This document shows positions 51,372 through 59,824 of a stretch of 64,000 nt of DNA, one piece after another. The position numbers and the translations under genes are program-made. The first letter of the stretch is position 1; each line of letters begins with the position of its first letter. This DNA comes from Shimia_B sp038528385 (lineage in GTDB: Bacteria; Pseudomonadota; Alphaproteobacteria; Rhodobacterales; Rhodobacteraceae). The stretch covers positions 385,714 through 449,713 of the forward strand of contig JBCBET010000003.1 of the NCBI GenBank assembly GCA_038528385.1. The letters are read 5' to 3'. The notes beneath the pieces were generated by a model. It was not told where the DNA came from. It worked only from the letters and a program-made list of their open reading frames with translations, and searched no databases.

Positions 51372-51675
51372 GGCTCTCGCGGCTCCTCTGGTGTGCAGCA
51401 GCTTCGTCAATACCCAAGTGTGGCGCGCAATAATAGTGCGTCCCACGCATGTTAGCGATATCAATCTTACGTTTGCGCAAACACTTTTACCCATCCTCGG
51501 CGGTCCGGAGCGCCCGGGAAAAAGTGAGGCAATTAAGCCGCCTTTCACGGTTTTCAGACCTCACTGGGCCCGAGAACCGACCACTGATTCGCTTTTCCGT
51601 TGATTTTTCGCCCCGCTTCCGCGACGAAGATGAAAAACGGCAGGCAATAACAGAGCAGTACGAGAGGCATAAAAC
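51372..51675. promoter_or_regulatory. pckA-chvI divergent promoter region
   Basis: The 304 bases contain AT-rich segments that fit promoters for both genes. A perfect 12-bp palindrome GTTTGCGCAAAC sits at 51471-51482, 100 bases upstream of the pckA ATG. Its shape (TGCGCA core with flanking AT) is that of LacI-type operators; the cognate regulator is not in the window. No ORF with coding character is found here. Confidence 0.5.
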
Positions 51676-52377
51676 ATGTCCAAGATCGCCCTTGTGGACG
51701 ATGACAGAAACATCCTGACATCCGTCTCCATCACGCTCGAGGCCGAAGGCTTCGACGTGGAAACCTACAATGACGGCCAGTCCGCGCTCGACGCGTTCAA
51801 CAAATCCATGCCCGACATGGCCGTGCTCGACATCAAGATGCCCCGGATGGACGGCATGGACCTCCTCCAGCGGCTGCGCCAGAAAACGTCGATGCCGGTG
51901 ATCTTCCTGACCTCGAAGGACGACGAGATCGACGAGGTGCTCGGGCTCCGGATGGGCGCCGACGACTACGTCAAGAAACCGTTCTCCCAGCGCCTCTTGG
52001 TGGAGCGCATCCGCGCGCTCCTGCGCCGGCAGGAGGCGATCTCGGGCGACGTGGTGGCCGACACCGAGGAGACCAAGGTCATGACCCGCGGGCACCTGAC
52101 CATGGACCCCCTCCGCCACGCGGTGTCCTGGAAGGGCAACGACGTGAGCCTCACGGTCACCGAATTCCTCCTTCTTCAGGCGCTTGCGCAGCGACCCGGC
52201 TTCGTGAAGTCCCGCGACCAGCTCATGGACGTGGCCTACGACGATCAGGTCTACGTGGATGACCGCACCATCGACAGCCACATCAAGCGCCTGCGCAAGA
52301 AGATGCGGACCGCCGACGACGAGTTTTCGGCTATCGAAACTCTCTATGGCATCGGCTACCGTTACAACGAAGAGTAG
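51676..52377 (+). CDS. chvI: Response regulator ChvI
   Basis: Encodes 233 residues. Receiver domain with the phosphoacceptor D52 (in VLDIKMPRMDG) and acidic pocket VDDD; K at KKPFS. C-terminal OmpR-type winged helix ending in DSHIKRLRKKMRTAD and YGIGYRYNEE. ChvI with ChvG controls envelope, acid and exopolysaccharide responses and host or surface life in alphaproteobacteria. AGAGG precedes the ATG. The kinase gene follows 29 bases later. Confidence 0.96.
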   Translation: MSKIALVDDDRNILTSVSITLEAEGFDVETYNDGQSALDAFNKSMPDMAVLDIKMPRMDGMDLLQRLRQKTSMPVIFLTSKDDEIDEVLGLRMGADDYVKKPFSQRLLVERIRALLRRQEAISGDVVADTEETKVMTRGHLTMDPLRHAVSWKGNDVSLTVTEFLLLQALAQRPGFVKSRDQLMDVAYDDQVYVDDRTIDSHIKRLRKKMRTADDEFSAIETLYGIGYRYNEE

Positions 52378-52406
52378 CAAAACCTGGGCGGGGGGATTGC
52401 GCCCTT

Positions 52407-54134
52407 ATGAGCAACCGAGAGATCGACGTGCGCGATCTGAACAGCGTCCGGCAGGCTGATATCCTGCTGGGCGACGATTGGGTCGCACCCGACGCCACCG
52501 TCGAAAAAGAGCTTCAGAACCGGCGCAAGCGCCGCTCCATCATCGCGCTTAACCGCTCGCCGCTGGCACGCAAGATCATCACGTTCAACCTGCTCGCGCT
52601 CGTCATCCTCGTGGCGGGCGTGCTCTACCTCAATCCCTCGCGCGAAAGCCTCGCCTTTCAGCGGGCCACGGGCCTCGTCACCGAGGCGGAGCTCATCGCC
52701 GATGTGTTCGAGGCGGGTCTGCCGGCCACGGCTCCGGCGAACCTCGCCACCGGCGATGGCATCGAGGTGGCGGAGGTGCTGGCCGGGCTCGACCTGCGCG
52801 GCGGCATCGAGGTCTTCGTCTTCGACACGAGCGAGGTGCTCATCGCCAGCACCGTGGGCATGGAGCGGGGCGATCCGGTGCGCGTGGGCGGCCTCTCGCG
52901 GGAGATGCGCTCGACCATCATCACCGAATTCCTGAACTCCGTCTGGGACGGCATCTCGAGCCTTCTGGCCCCCGCCGATCCCGAGCCCACGCGCATCTCT
53001 CCGGAGGATCAGGTGCGCGCACTTCTGCCCGATGCGCTCGTGGGCAGCGCCCAGGCCAATACCGGCCAGAACGCCGAGGGCTCCAGCATCTTTTCCGTGG
53101 CCACGCCCATCGAGCAGAACGGCAGCGTCGTGGGCGCCGTGGCTCTCGTGAGCGCGGCGGGCGAGATCGACCAGCTCGTGCGCCAGGAGCGCGAGCAGGT
53201 GCTCCAGATGTTCGTCATCGCGCTGCTCGTCTCCATCGGGCTCGGGCTCGTGCTGGCCTCCACCATCGCCAACCCGCTCTCCGACCTCGCCGCCGCTGCC
53301 GAGCTCGGCCGCGACAAGAACGCGCGCAAGATGTCGCCCTCGCGCATCCGCATCCCCGACCTCACCGCGCGCCCCGACGAGATCGGGCGCCTGTCAGGCG
53401 CGCTGCGCGGCATGGTCTCCGCGCTCTACGACCGGATCGACAACAACGAACAATTCGCCGCCGACGTCGCCCACGAGATCAAGAACCCGCTCGCCTCGCT
53501 GCGCTCCGCGGTGGGCACGCTCCGCGTGGCCAAGCGCGACGACCAGCGGGACCGGCTCTTTGACGTGATCGACCACGACGTCCGACGCCTCGACCGTCTG
53601 GTGAGCGACATCTCCAACGCCTCCCGCCTCGACAGCGAGCTCGTCAAAGAGGAGGAGGAGGCCTTCGACCTCATGAACATGCTCTCGAACCTGGCGCAGT
53701 ATCTGGGCCAGGAGGCGGAGGCGAAGGGCGTCGATTTCATCACCGACCTGCCCCAGGGGCCGCTCGTCATCCAGGGGCTCGAGGCACGGCTCGCGCAGGT
53801 CTTCGTGAACCTGATCACCAACGCCGTGAGCTTCTGCGGGGAAGGGGACGCGATCCGCGTCTGGGCGCGCAAACGCGAGAACCGCGTGCTCGTCGTCGTG
53901 GAGGATACCGGGCCTGGCATTCCCGAGGGCGCGCTCCAGAAGATTTTCAAACGCTTCTATTCCGAGCGCCCGGCAGGCCAGTTCGGCAACAATTCCGGCC
54001 TCGGCCTCGCGATCTCGAAGCAGATCGTGGAGGCCCATAGCGGGGTCATCTGGGCCGAGAATATCCGCCCCACAGAGGCCGATCTCACCTCCGACCCGCT
54101 GGGCGCGCGTTTCGTGGTGGGTCTCCCTGTCTGA
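52407..54134 (+). CDS. chvG: Sensor histidine kinase ChvG
   Basis: Encodes 575 residues. Two transmembrane helices (about residues 58-75 and 265-287) flank a periplasmic sensor domain; then HAMP, the H-box ADVAHEIKNPLASL (H356), and the ATPase domain with NAVSFC, DTGPGIP and the G-rich NSGLGLAISKQIV. It phosphorylates ChvI. The cytoplasmic N-terminus is longer than usual. The stop lies at the start of a tandem repeat region. Confidence 0.94.
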   Translation: MSNREIDVRDLNSVRQADILLGDDWVAPDATVEKELQNRRKRRSIIALNRSPLARKIITFNLLALVILVAGVLYLNPSRESLAFQRATGLVTEAELIADVFEAGLPATAPANLATGDGIEVAEVLAGLDLRGGIEVFVFDTSEVLIASTVGMERGDPVRVGGLSREMRSTIITEFLNSVWDGISSLLAPADPEPTRISPEDQVRALLPDALVGSAQANTGQNAEGSSIFSVATPIEQNGSVVGAVALVSAAGEIDQLVRQEREQVLQMFVIALLVSIGLGLVLASTIANPLSDLAAAAELGRDKNARKMSPSRIRIPDLTARPDEIGRLSGALRGMVSALYDRIDNNEQFAADVAHEIKNPLASLRSAVGTLRVAKRDDQRDRLFDVIDHDVRRLDRLVSDISNASRLDSELVKEEEEAFDLMNMLSNLAQYLGQEAEAKGVDFITDLPQGPLVIQGLEARLAQVFVNLITNAVSFCGEGDAIRVWARKRENRVLVVVEDTGPGIPEGALQKIFKRFYSERPAGQFGNNSGLGLAISKQIVEAHSGVIWAENIRPTEADLTSDPLGARFVVGLPV

Positions 54135-54212
54135 GCCCCCGTCTGACCGCCGGTCTGGCCCCCCGTCCGAGCCCCCGTCTGCCCCCCGGTCTGACTCGCC
54201 GTCTGATCCGCT
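54129..54212. repeat. 12-bp tandem repeat, seven copies, between chvG and hprK
   Basis: GTCTGANCC-like units start at 54129, 54141, 54153, 54165, 54177, 54189 and 54201, exactly 12 bases apart; the GTCTGA core is intact in four units and varies by a base or two in the others. The first copy includes the chvG stop codon (TGA 54132-54134). In the hprK frame each unit would read Ser-(Asp/Glu/Gly/Ala)-X-X, with no stop. Confidence 0.85.
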
Positions 54213-54225
54213 TGCGCTGCGGCCG

Positions 54226-54666
54226 GTGCCCGGCGGCGGGGCGGCCCATCTCCACGCCTCCACCGTCGTTCTGGCGGAGCGCGCGCTGATCATCGCGGGG
54301 CCGTCGGGGGCCGGCAAATCTTCCCTCGCGCTCGAGATGATGGCCCTGGGCGCGGGGCTCATCGCCGATGACGTCACCGAGCTCTTCGAAGACGGTGGCG
54401 CGCTCTGGGCGCGGGCACCCGCGACGCTGCCCGCAGCGATCGAGGCACGGGGCCTCGGGCTCCTGCGGGCCACGCTCGCGCCGCCGGCCCCGGTGGCCGC
54501 CCTGATCGATCTCTCCCGCTGCACTGCAGAGCGCATGCCGCAGGTCGTGGAAATCTCGCTCCTCGGCCATGCTAAGCCCTTGCTTCAAAAACCCGAGAGT
54601 GGTCCTGTGAGCGCGTCGCTGGTGCAATATCTTAAGCATGTGACGCTACGGGACCCCGATGTCTGA
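54226..54666 (+). CDS. hprK: HPr kinase/phosphorylase, short alphaproteobacterial form
   Basis: Encodes 146 residues from GTG 54226; there is no ribosome site, and the frame stays open upstream through the repeat. The alphaproteobacterial HprK lacks the N-terminal domain of the Firmicute enzyme; here the P-loop GPSGAGKSSLALEM and LIADDVTELF are present. It phosphorylates HPr on serine, feeding the regulatory PTS. It lies directly after chvG, as in related genomes, and overlaps rapZ by eight bases. Confidence 0.9.
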   Translation: MPGGGAAHLHASTVVLAERALIIAGPSGAGKSSLALEMMALGAGLIADDVTELFEDGGALWARAPATLPAAIEARGLGLLRATLAPPAPVAALIDLSRCTAERMPQVVEISLLGHAKPLLQKPESGPVSASLVQYLKHVTLRDPDV

Positions 54667-55576
54667 ACCCCTTTCTTCTGCGCCGCAGCGCATGGTGCTC
54701 GTCACCGGTCCGTCCGGCGGCGGACGGTCCACGGCGATCAATGCGCTGGAGGACATGGGCTACGAGGCCATCGACGCGCTTCCGCTGACGATGATCCCGC
54801 GCCTCATGGCCGGCCCGCCCATGGAAAAGCCGCTCGCGCTCGGCATCGCGCCCGGGGCGCGGGACTTCTCCGCCAACGCCTTCATCGAGGTCATCGACAA
54901 GCTCAGCCGGGGCGATCACGCGCCGGAGGTGGTGTTCCTCGATTGCGCCTCCGACGTGCTGCTGCGCCGCTATTCGGAGACGCGGCGCCGCCATCCCGCC
55001 GCGCCCGAGGAGACCCCCATGGTGGGCATCGCGCGGGAGATGGACCTGCTCGTGCCGATCAAGGCCCGCGCCGACACGCTCATCGACACCTCCGATCTCA
55101 GCCCCCACGACCTCAAGGCCGAGCTCGAGCGCCTCTTTGCCACCGACGAGGGCGGTACGAAGCTTGCCGTGTCTCTCCACTCCTTCAGCTACAAGCGCGG
55201 CCTGCCGCGCGGGATCGACATGGTGTTCGATTGCCGCTTTTTGCGAAATCCCTACTGGGAGCCGTCGCTGCGCGCCCTAACTGGGATGTCACGTGACGTA
55301 CAGGCCTACGTGAAACAGGATGCGCGCTACGCGCCCTTCTTCACGAAGGTTCGGGATCTGGCCGAGCTCTTGCTGCCGGCCTACCGCGAAGAGGGGAAGG
55401 CGCATTTGAGCATCGCGTTCGGCTGCACGGGCGGCAAACACCGTTCCGTGACCATGGCAGAGCACGTGGCGTCATCCCTTGCGGAGACCGGCTGGCAGGT
55501 GTCTATTCGTCACCGGGAGTTGGAGCGCGCGGGGTTGGGGACACCCCAAGCGGTGACACAAGGGGACGGCCCGTGA
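54659..55576 (+). CDS. rapZ: RNase adapter/nucleotide-binding protein RapZ
   Basis: Encodes 305 residues (YvcJ/RapZ family). P-loop is TGPSGGGRSTAINALEDMGY, with Arg in place of the usual Lys, which appears to be common in alphaproteobacterial members. The C-terminal domain has FSYKRGLPRGIDMVFDCRFLRNPYW and GCTGGKHRSV, both highly conserved. In enterobacteria it binds GlcN6P and guides RNase E; here the role is inferred from family only. It is in the hprK-rapZ-EIIA-HPr unit. Confidence 0.93.
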   Translation: MSEPLSSAPQRMVLVTGPSGGGRSTAINALEDMGYEAIDALPLTMIPRLMAGPPMEKPLALGIAPGARDFSANAFIEVIDKLSRGDHAPEVVFLDCASDVLLRRYSETRRRHPAAPEETPMVGIAREMDLLVPIKARADTLIDTSDLSPHDLKAELERLFATDEGGTKLAVSLHSFSYKRGLPRGIDMVFDCRFLRNPYWEPSLRALTGMSRDVQAYVKQDARYAPFFTKVRDLAELLLPAYREEGKAHLSIAFGCTGGKHRSVTMAEHVASSLAETGWQVSIRHRELERAGLGTPQAVTQGDGP

Positions 55577-55974
55577 TCGGGATCGTAATCGTGGCTCACG
55601 GGGGGCTCGCCGCCGAGTACAAATCGGCGGTGGAACACGTCGTGGGCCAGCAGACCGGGATCATGCCTGTGTCCATCGAGGCCAGCCATGACCGCAGCTT
55701 CAAGCAGTTGGAGATCTGCCGCGCCGCCGACGCGGTGGACGAGGGCGACGGCGTGGTGCTGGTGATCGACATGTTCGGCTCCTCGCCCTCGAACCTGGCG
55801 CTGCGCGCCTGCCAGCCCAGCGGGCGGCGCATCCTCTACGGCGCGAACCTCCCGATGCTCGTCAAGCTCGCGAAAAAGCGCAACAAACCCCTGGACGAGG
55901 CGGTTTCGGCGGCGCGCGAGGCGGGCAAGAAATATATCGATTGTTACCAGGCGGAACCGCAGGCTACACACTAG
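55573..55974 (+). CDS. PTS EIIA component, mannose/fructose type
   Basis: Encodes 133 residues from GTG 55573 (overlapping rapZ by four bases). The phosphorylated histidine is H9 in IVIVAHGGLA, and the family pattern continues with GVVLVIDMFGSSPSNLAL and ILYGANLPMLVKL. No membrane EIIC/EIID is nearby, so it is regulatory, taking phosphate from HPr. It ends three bases before hpr. Confidence 0.93.
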   Translation: MIGIVIVAHGGLAAEYKSAVEHVVGQQTGIMPVSIEASHDRSFKQLEICRAADAVDEGDGVVLVIDMFGSSPSNLALRACQPSGRRILYGANLPMLVKLAKKRNKPLDEAVSAAREAGKKYIDCYQAEPQATH

Positions 55975-55977
55975 CCG

Positions 55978-56250
55978 ATGCCTACGACCCGAACGCTCGA
56001 GATCGTCAACACCAAGGGGCTGCACGCCCGCGCTTCGGCGAAATTCGTCGAAGTTGTCGAGGAATACGACGCCACCTGCACAGTGGCCAAGGACGGGCTG
56101 AGCGCCGCCGGAGACAGCATCATGGGGCTTTTGATGTTGGCAGCCTCCCACGGCTCCACTATTGAGATCGAAACGTCAGGCCTCCATGCGGAGGCGCTGG
56201 CCGACGCGCTGCAGGCGCTCGTCGCCGACAGGTTCGGCGAAGAGATGTGA
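55978..56250 (+). CDS. Phosphocarrier protein HPr
   Basis: Encodes 90 residues. Active-site H16 in GLHARAS, and the HprK target S47 in AAGDSIMGLLMLAA, are both present. This matches the HPr of incomplete PTS in alphaproteobacteria. EI (ptsP or ptsI) is not in the window. It follows EIIA with three bases between. Confidence 0.95.
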   Translation: MPTTRTLEIVNTKGLHARASAKFVEVVEEYDATCTVAKDGLSAAGDSIMGLLMLAASHGSTIEIETSGLHAEALADALQALVADRFGEEM

Positions 56251-56271
56251 TACCGCGCGGGGCCGATACAC

Positions 56272-57189
56272 ATGACAAGTGGATGGACGAGACCAGTGGT
56301 TGATCATTCTCAGACACCGCCGCCCCTGTTGTCGCGCCGCCCCGCGGGCGATCTCGTCGAACCCGCGACCACCCCCTATGACAAGCGCAAGCTGAGCTAT
56401 GCCGGGACTTTCACCAATCCCTGGCAGGCCGGGCTGATCCGCACCCTGGAATGGTGCACGGGCAAGATCACCCTCCTGCGCCGCATCCGCAGGTTCGAGC
56501 GCATGGGCCCCGCCACCGGCCAGCAATTCTGGAAACAGGCCCGCGGGCTGATGGAAATCGACCTCCAGACGCCCGCCGAGGAGATCGCGCGCATTCCCCG
56601 CGAGGGGCCCTGCATCATCGTGGCCAACCATCCCCACGGGCTCGTGGACGGGATGATGATCGCCGAGCTCGTTGGCGAGGTGCGCAGCGACTATAAGATC
56701 CTGACACGCTCGCTCCTCACCGGCGTGCAGGAGGTGGCGGAACACATGATCCCCGTGCCGTTCTCCCATGAAAGTGACGCGCTGGAGAAAAGCCTGGAGA
56801 TGCGCCGCCAGGCCATGGCGCATCTGGCCAATGGCGGCTGCATCGTGATCTTTCCCTCGGGGTCGGTGGCGGCCTCGCAGACGTGGTGGGGCCCGGCGGT
56901 GGAGGGGGAATGGAACCCGTTCACGGCCAAGATGATCCAGCGCTCCGGCGCGGCCGTGGTGCCCGTGCGCTTTCCCGGTCAGAACAGCCGCTGGTACCAG
57001 ATCGCCAATCAGCTCAGCGCCACATTGCGCCAGGGGCTGCTCATCCACGAAGTGGCCCACAGCTTCGGCAAGCCCCAGCGCCCCGTCATCGGGGAGCCCG
57101 TCTCCCAGGAGATCATCGCCGAGAAAAGCCGCAACCCCCGGGTCTTCATGGCCTGGCTGCGCGCGCACACGCTCGGGCTGGTCTCCTGA
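56272..57189 (+). CDS. Lysophospholipid acyltransferase family protein
   Basis: Encodes 305 residues from ATG 56272 (no strong ribosome site). The PlsC-type motif is NHPHGLVDG (N119 to D126, the H-x5-D form of the hemolysin/ornithine-lipid branch), followed by IVIFPSGSVAASQ. It probably acylates a lysolipid or lysine/ornithine-lipid precursor. It lies 21 bases after HPr and may belong to the same operon. Confidence 0.87.
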   Translation: MTSGWTRPVVDHSQTPPPLLSRRPAGDLVEPATTPYDKRKLSYAGTFTNPWQAGLIRTLEWCTGKITLLRRIRRFERMGPATGQQFWKQARGLMEIDLQTPAEEIARIPREGPCIIVANHPHGLVDGMMIAELVGEVRSDYKILTRSLLTGVQEVAEHMIPVPFSHESDALEKSLEMRRQAMAHLANGGCIVIFPSGSVAASQTWWGPAVEGEWNPFTAKMIQRSGAAVVPVRFPGQNSRWYQIANQLSATLRQGLLIHEVAHSFGKPQRPVIGEPVSQEIIAEKSRNPRVFMAWLRAHTLGLVS

Positions 57190-57202
57190 TACCTCCCCCT
57201 GT

Positions 57203-57230
57203 GCCGCGAATTTCTTCGGAAATTCGTGGC
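57203..57230. repeat. UUCG-tetraloop stem-loop, copy 2
   Basis: GCCGCGAATTTC (57203-57214) pairs with GAAATTCGTGGC (57219-57230) with one G-T wobble, around TTCG. The central 20 bases are the same as in the puhA-puhB copy. It follows the acyltransferase stop by 13 bases and may act as its 3' end or terminator. Confidence 0.75.
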
Positions 57231-57242
57231 CGCCGACCCAAC

Positions 57243-57273
57243 GAAAAAGGGCGGCCCCCTGAGCCGCCCTTTC
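57243..57273 (-). terminator. Intrinsic terminator of the rplK-rplA unit
   Basis: AAAGGGCGGC (57246-57255) is inverted at 57263-57272 (GCCGCCCTTT). On the minus strand the 10-bp stem ends in TTTTT. It lies 26 bases after the rplA stop and is a standard rho-independent terminator. It may work in both directions. Confidence 0.88.
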
Positions 57274-57298
57274 CGGGATCAGACCTGAGACCTTAGGC

Positions 57299-57997
57299 TC
57301 ACTGCTCGTTGGCGGAGCCCACGTCGATGGAGACGCCAGGCCCCATGGTGGAGCTCAGCGCGACCTTCTTCATGTAGGTGCCCTTGGCGCCCGTGGGTTT
57401 CGCGCGGGCCACGGCATCCACGAAGGCGCGCACGTTCTCGACAAGCTTCGCCTCGTCGAACGACGCCTTGCCGACGCCAGCATGGACGACGCCCGCCTTC
57501 TCGGCCTTGAACTGCACCTGGCCGCCCTTGGCCGCCTCCACGGCTTCCTTGACGTCCATCGTCACCGTGCCGACCTTGGGGTTCGGCATCAGGTTCCGGG
57601 GGCCGAGCACCTTACCCAGACGCCCCACGATGGGCATCATGTCCGGCGTGGCGATGCAGCGGTCGAATTCGATCGTGCCGCCCTGGACCGTCTCCATGAG
57701 GTCCTCTGCGCCCACGATGTCGGCGCCGGCTTCCTTGGCCTCGTCGGCCTTCGGGCCGCGGGCGAAGACCGCCACGCGCACCGTCTTGCCGGTGCCGTTC
57801 GGCAGCGTCACCGTCCCGCGCACCATCTGGTCCGCGTGGCGCGGATCGACGCCGAGGTTCATGGCGATCTCGACGGTCTCGTCGAATTTGGCGTTCGCGT
57901 TGCCCTTAACGAGCTTCACGGCCTCCTCGACGGTGACGTCGAGCTTTTCTGCGAAGGCTTCTTTCGCCGCCTTCATGCGCTTTCCAACCTTGCCCAT
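57299..57997 (-). CDS. rplA: 50S ribosomal protein L1
   Basis: Encodes 232 residues. L1 fold: GKRMKAAKEAFAEKLDVTVEEAV at the N-terminus, LPNGTGKTVRVAVFA and the second-domain IVGRLGKVLGPRNLMPNPKVGTV. It forms the L1 stalk on the large ribosomal subunit and can repress its own operon in other bacteria. It starts one base before the rplK stop. Confidence 0.98.
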   Translation of the reverse strand: MGKVGKRMKAAKEAFAEKLDVTVEEAVKLVKGNANAKFDETVEIAMNLGVDPRHADQMVRGTVTLPNGTGKTVRVAVFARGPKADEAKEAGADIVGAEDLMETVQGGTIEFDRCIATPDMMPIVGRLGKVLGPRNLMPNPKVGTVTMDVKEAVEAAKGGQVQFKAEKAGVVHAGVGKASFDEAKLVENVRAFVDAVARAKPTGAKGTYMKKVALSSTMGPGVSIDVGSANEQ

Positions 57998-57998
57998 C

Positions 57999-58424
57999 TT
58001 ACTTCACCTCGATGCCCATGGATTTCGCTGAGCCGAGGATGATCTTCATCGCGGCCTCGACGTCGTTGGCGGAGAGATCTTTCATCTTCGCCTCGGCGAT
58101 CTCGCGGACCTGCGCCACCGAGACCGAGCCCACCGTCTCCCGCGACGGGTTGTTGGCGCCGGATTTCAGCTTCGCTGCCTTCTTGAGATAGTAGGACGCC
58201 GGCGGCGTCTTGATGTCCATCGTGAAGGACTTGTCCTGATAGTAGGTGATCACCGTGGGGCAGGGCGCGCCCGGCTCCATCTCCTGCGTCTTGGCGTTGA
58301 ACGCCTTGCAGAATTCCATGATGTTGATCCCGCGCTGACCCAGGGCAGGGCCCACCGGCGGGGAGGGATTGGCTTGTCCTGCAGGAACCTGCAGCTTCAT
58401 CGTGCCAGCGATTTTCTTCGCCAT
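57999..58424 (-). CDS. rplK: 50S ribosomal protein L11
   Basis: Encodes 141 residues from ATG 58424, with AGGAGA upstream. L11 signature: LQVPAGQANPSPPVGPALGQRGINIMEFCKAFN (split over residues 9-41) and the C-terminal rRNA-binding domain. It binds the GTPase-associated centre and is needed for RelA/Rsh activation on the ribosome. The leader has a CCGTCGCGACGG palindrome (58452-58463). Confidence 0.98.
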   Translation of the reverse strand: MAKKIAGTMKLQVPAGQANPSPPVGPALGQRGINIMEFCKAFNAKTQEMEPGAPCPTVITYYQDKSFTMDIKTPPASYYLKKAAKLKSGANNPSRETVGSVSVAQVREIAEAKMKDLSANDVEAAMKIILGSAKSMGIEVK

Positions 58425-58567
58425 GGCGCGTCTCCTTTTCTCAACGCCCGCCCGTCGCGACGGTGGGGCTTTTTGTCGATGTGGTCCGGCGTTGCGCACG
58501 CGTGCGCGCTGCCTCCCACCTGATCGGCTGCTCTCAGCCCTGGCGCGCTTAGAGGACTGCGCAGGCT

Positions 58568-59170
58568 TTGGCAAGGCCGCCCAAAGGCCGGAGCGCGGCG
58601 GCGGTCCAAGAGCGTTGCGGTCGGAGCGCCCATGTGGAGCGGCTGAGCAAAAACCTTGGGCCGCAGGCGGCCATATTCCAGGCTGAGCGCCTCTCGGAAC
58701 TGCCGCGGTACTTCTGCGTCACCGATCCGGACCTCGTCTTCAATCCGGCGCTGCCGCCCGATTTTCTCGCCGATCTCGCCCGCGCCATGGCGGAGCATCA
58801 GAAAGGGAAGGCGGGCTTTGCCCTCGACATCAGTGACCGCGCCGCGCTCAAACAGACGAAATTCAGCATCAAGCCGCCCGAGGTGCATCACATCTGGGAC
58901 TGGGAGGAGCAGTTCTGGACGAACCGCCTTGGCTTCACTCCCGGGCAGGACCCGATCTACGCGGCAGCCATCGACACGACCTTCGCGCTCTACGACCAGG
59001 AGCGATTTGATCCGGCGAATTTCCTCGACGCGCTCCGCATCGGCGGGCGCTTCACCGCCCGGCACTTGCCCTGGTACCGCGCACACAGCCTCCCTGAGGA
59101 CGAAGAACGCGCCTATCGCGAGACGCAGCAACATTCATTCTATCTCGGGACCCGCGAAATTGCGCCCTGA
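58568..59170 (+). pseudogene. 5'-truncated glycosyltransferase-like gene
   Basis: The readable protein from about residue 24 (VERLSKNLGPQAAIF) to the end has the pattern LPRYFCVTDPDLVFNPALPPDF, then KFSIKPPEVHHIWDWEEQFW and DTTFALYDQERF, which I know from family 2-like glycosyltransferases of Rhodobacteraceae. The preceding N-terminal Rossmann-type half of about 60 residues is missing. Only a TTG (58568) or distant codons could start it and no ribosome site is seen. The C-terminal part is intact with no stops, so decay is recent or a short product is still used. Confidence 0.5.
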
Positions 59171-59236
59171 GGGGCTGGCCCGAAGGGTATGTTGCCTGAG
59201 CCGCGTCGGGTGAACCGGGCGGTCCTTTGCCGAGCT

Positions 59237-59770
59237 TCAGGTCTGCTTGGTAACCTGAGTGTATTCCAGCTCCACCGGCGTGGCGCGGCCGAAGATCGAC
59301 ACGGTGACCTTGAGGCGCTGGTTGTCGTCGTCGACCTCTTCCACGGTGCCGTCGAAATCCTCGAACGGGCCGTCGTTGACCTTCACCTTCTCGCCCACCT
59401 CGAAGTGGATCATGAGCTTCGGCGCCTCGGCACCTTCCTCCACGCGGCCGAGGATGCCCTGCACCTCGGCGTCGCGCATGGGCATGGGGCGGCCCTGGGG
59501 CCCGAGGAAGCCCGTGACGCGGTTGATCGAGTTGATCAGGTGATAGCCCTCGTCCGACATCTCCATGTGCACGAGCACGTAGCCCGGCATGAAGCGGCGC
59601 TCGGTCGTGACCTTCTTGCCGCGGCGGACCTCGATGACCTCCTCGGTGGGCACGAGGACCTCGTCGATCTGGTCCTCCATGCCCTGTTCCTCGATGGATT
59701 GGCGGATCTGCTCGGCGATCTTCTTCTCGAAGTTCGACAGCACGCTCACGGAATACCAGCGCTTCGCCAT
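59237..59770 (-). CDS. nusG: Transcription termination/antitermination protein NusG
   Basis: Encodes 177 residues. NGN domain (KRWYSVSVLSNFEKKIAEQI) and a KOW domain (VNDGPFEDFDGTVEEVDDDNQRLKV), plus FMPGYVLVHMEMSDEGYHLI. It couples RNA polymerase to Rho or ribosomes. It lies in the secE-nusG-rplK-rplA order. Stem-loops occur between secE and nusG. Confidence 0.97.
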   Translation of the reverse strand: MAKRWYSVSVLSNFEKKIAEQIRQSIEEQGMEDQIDEVLVPTEEVIEVRRGKKVTTERRFMPGYVLVHMEMSDEGYHLINSINRVTGFLGPQGRPMPMRDAEVQGILGRVEEGAEAPKLMIHFEVGEKVKVNDGPFEDFDGTVEEVDDDNQRLKVTVSIFGRATPVELEYTQVTKQT

Positions 59771-59824
59771 GTCGTAGGGCCCTTTCGCCTCGTCCCCCGG
59801 TGGGGGAGTCCCAGAAACAAATGG

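Noticed and set aside
54129..54212. CRISPR-like array
   Set aside because: Units of 12 bp directly abut with no spacers; this is a simple tandem repeat, and no cas gene is present.
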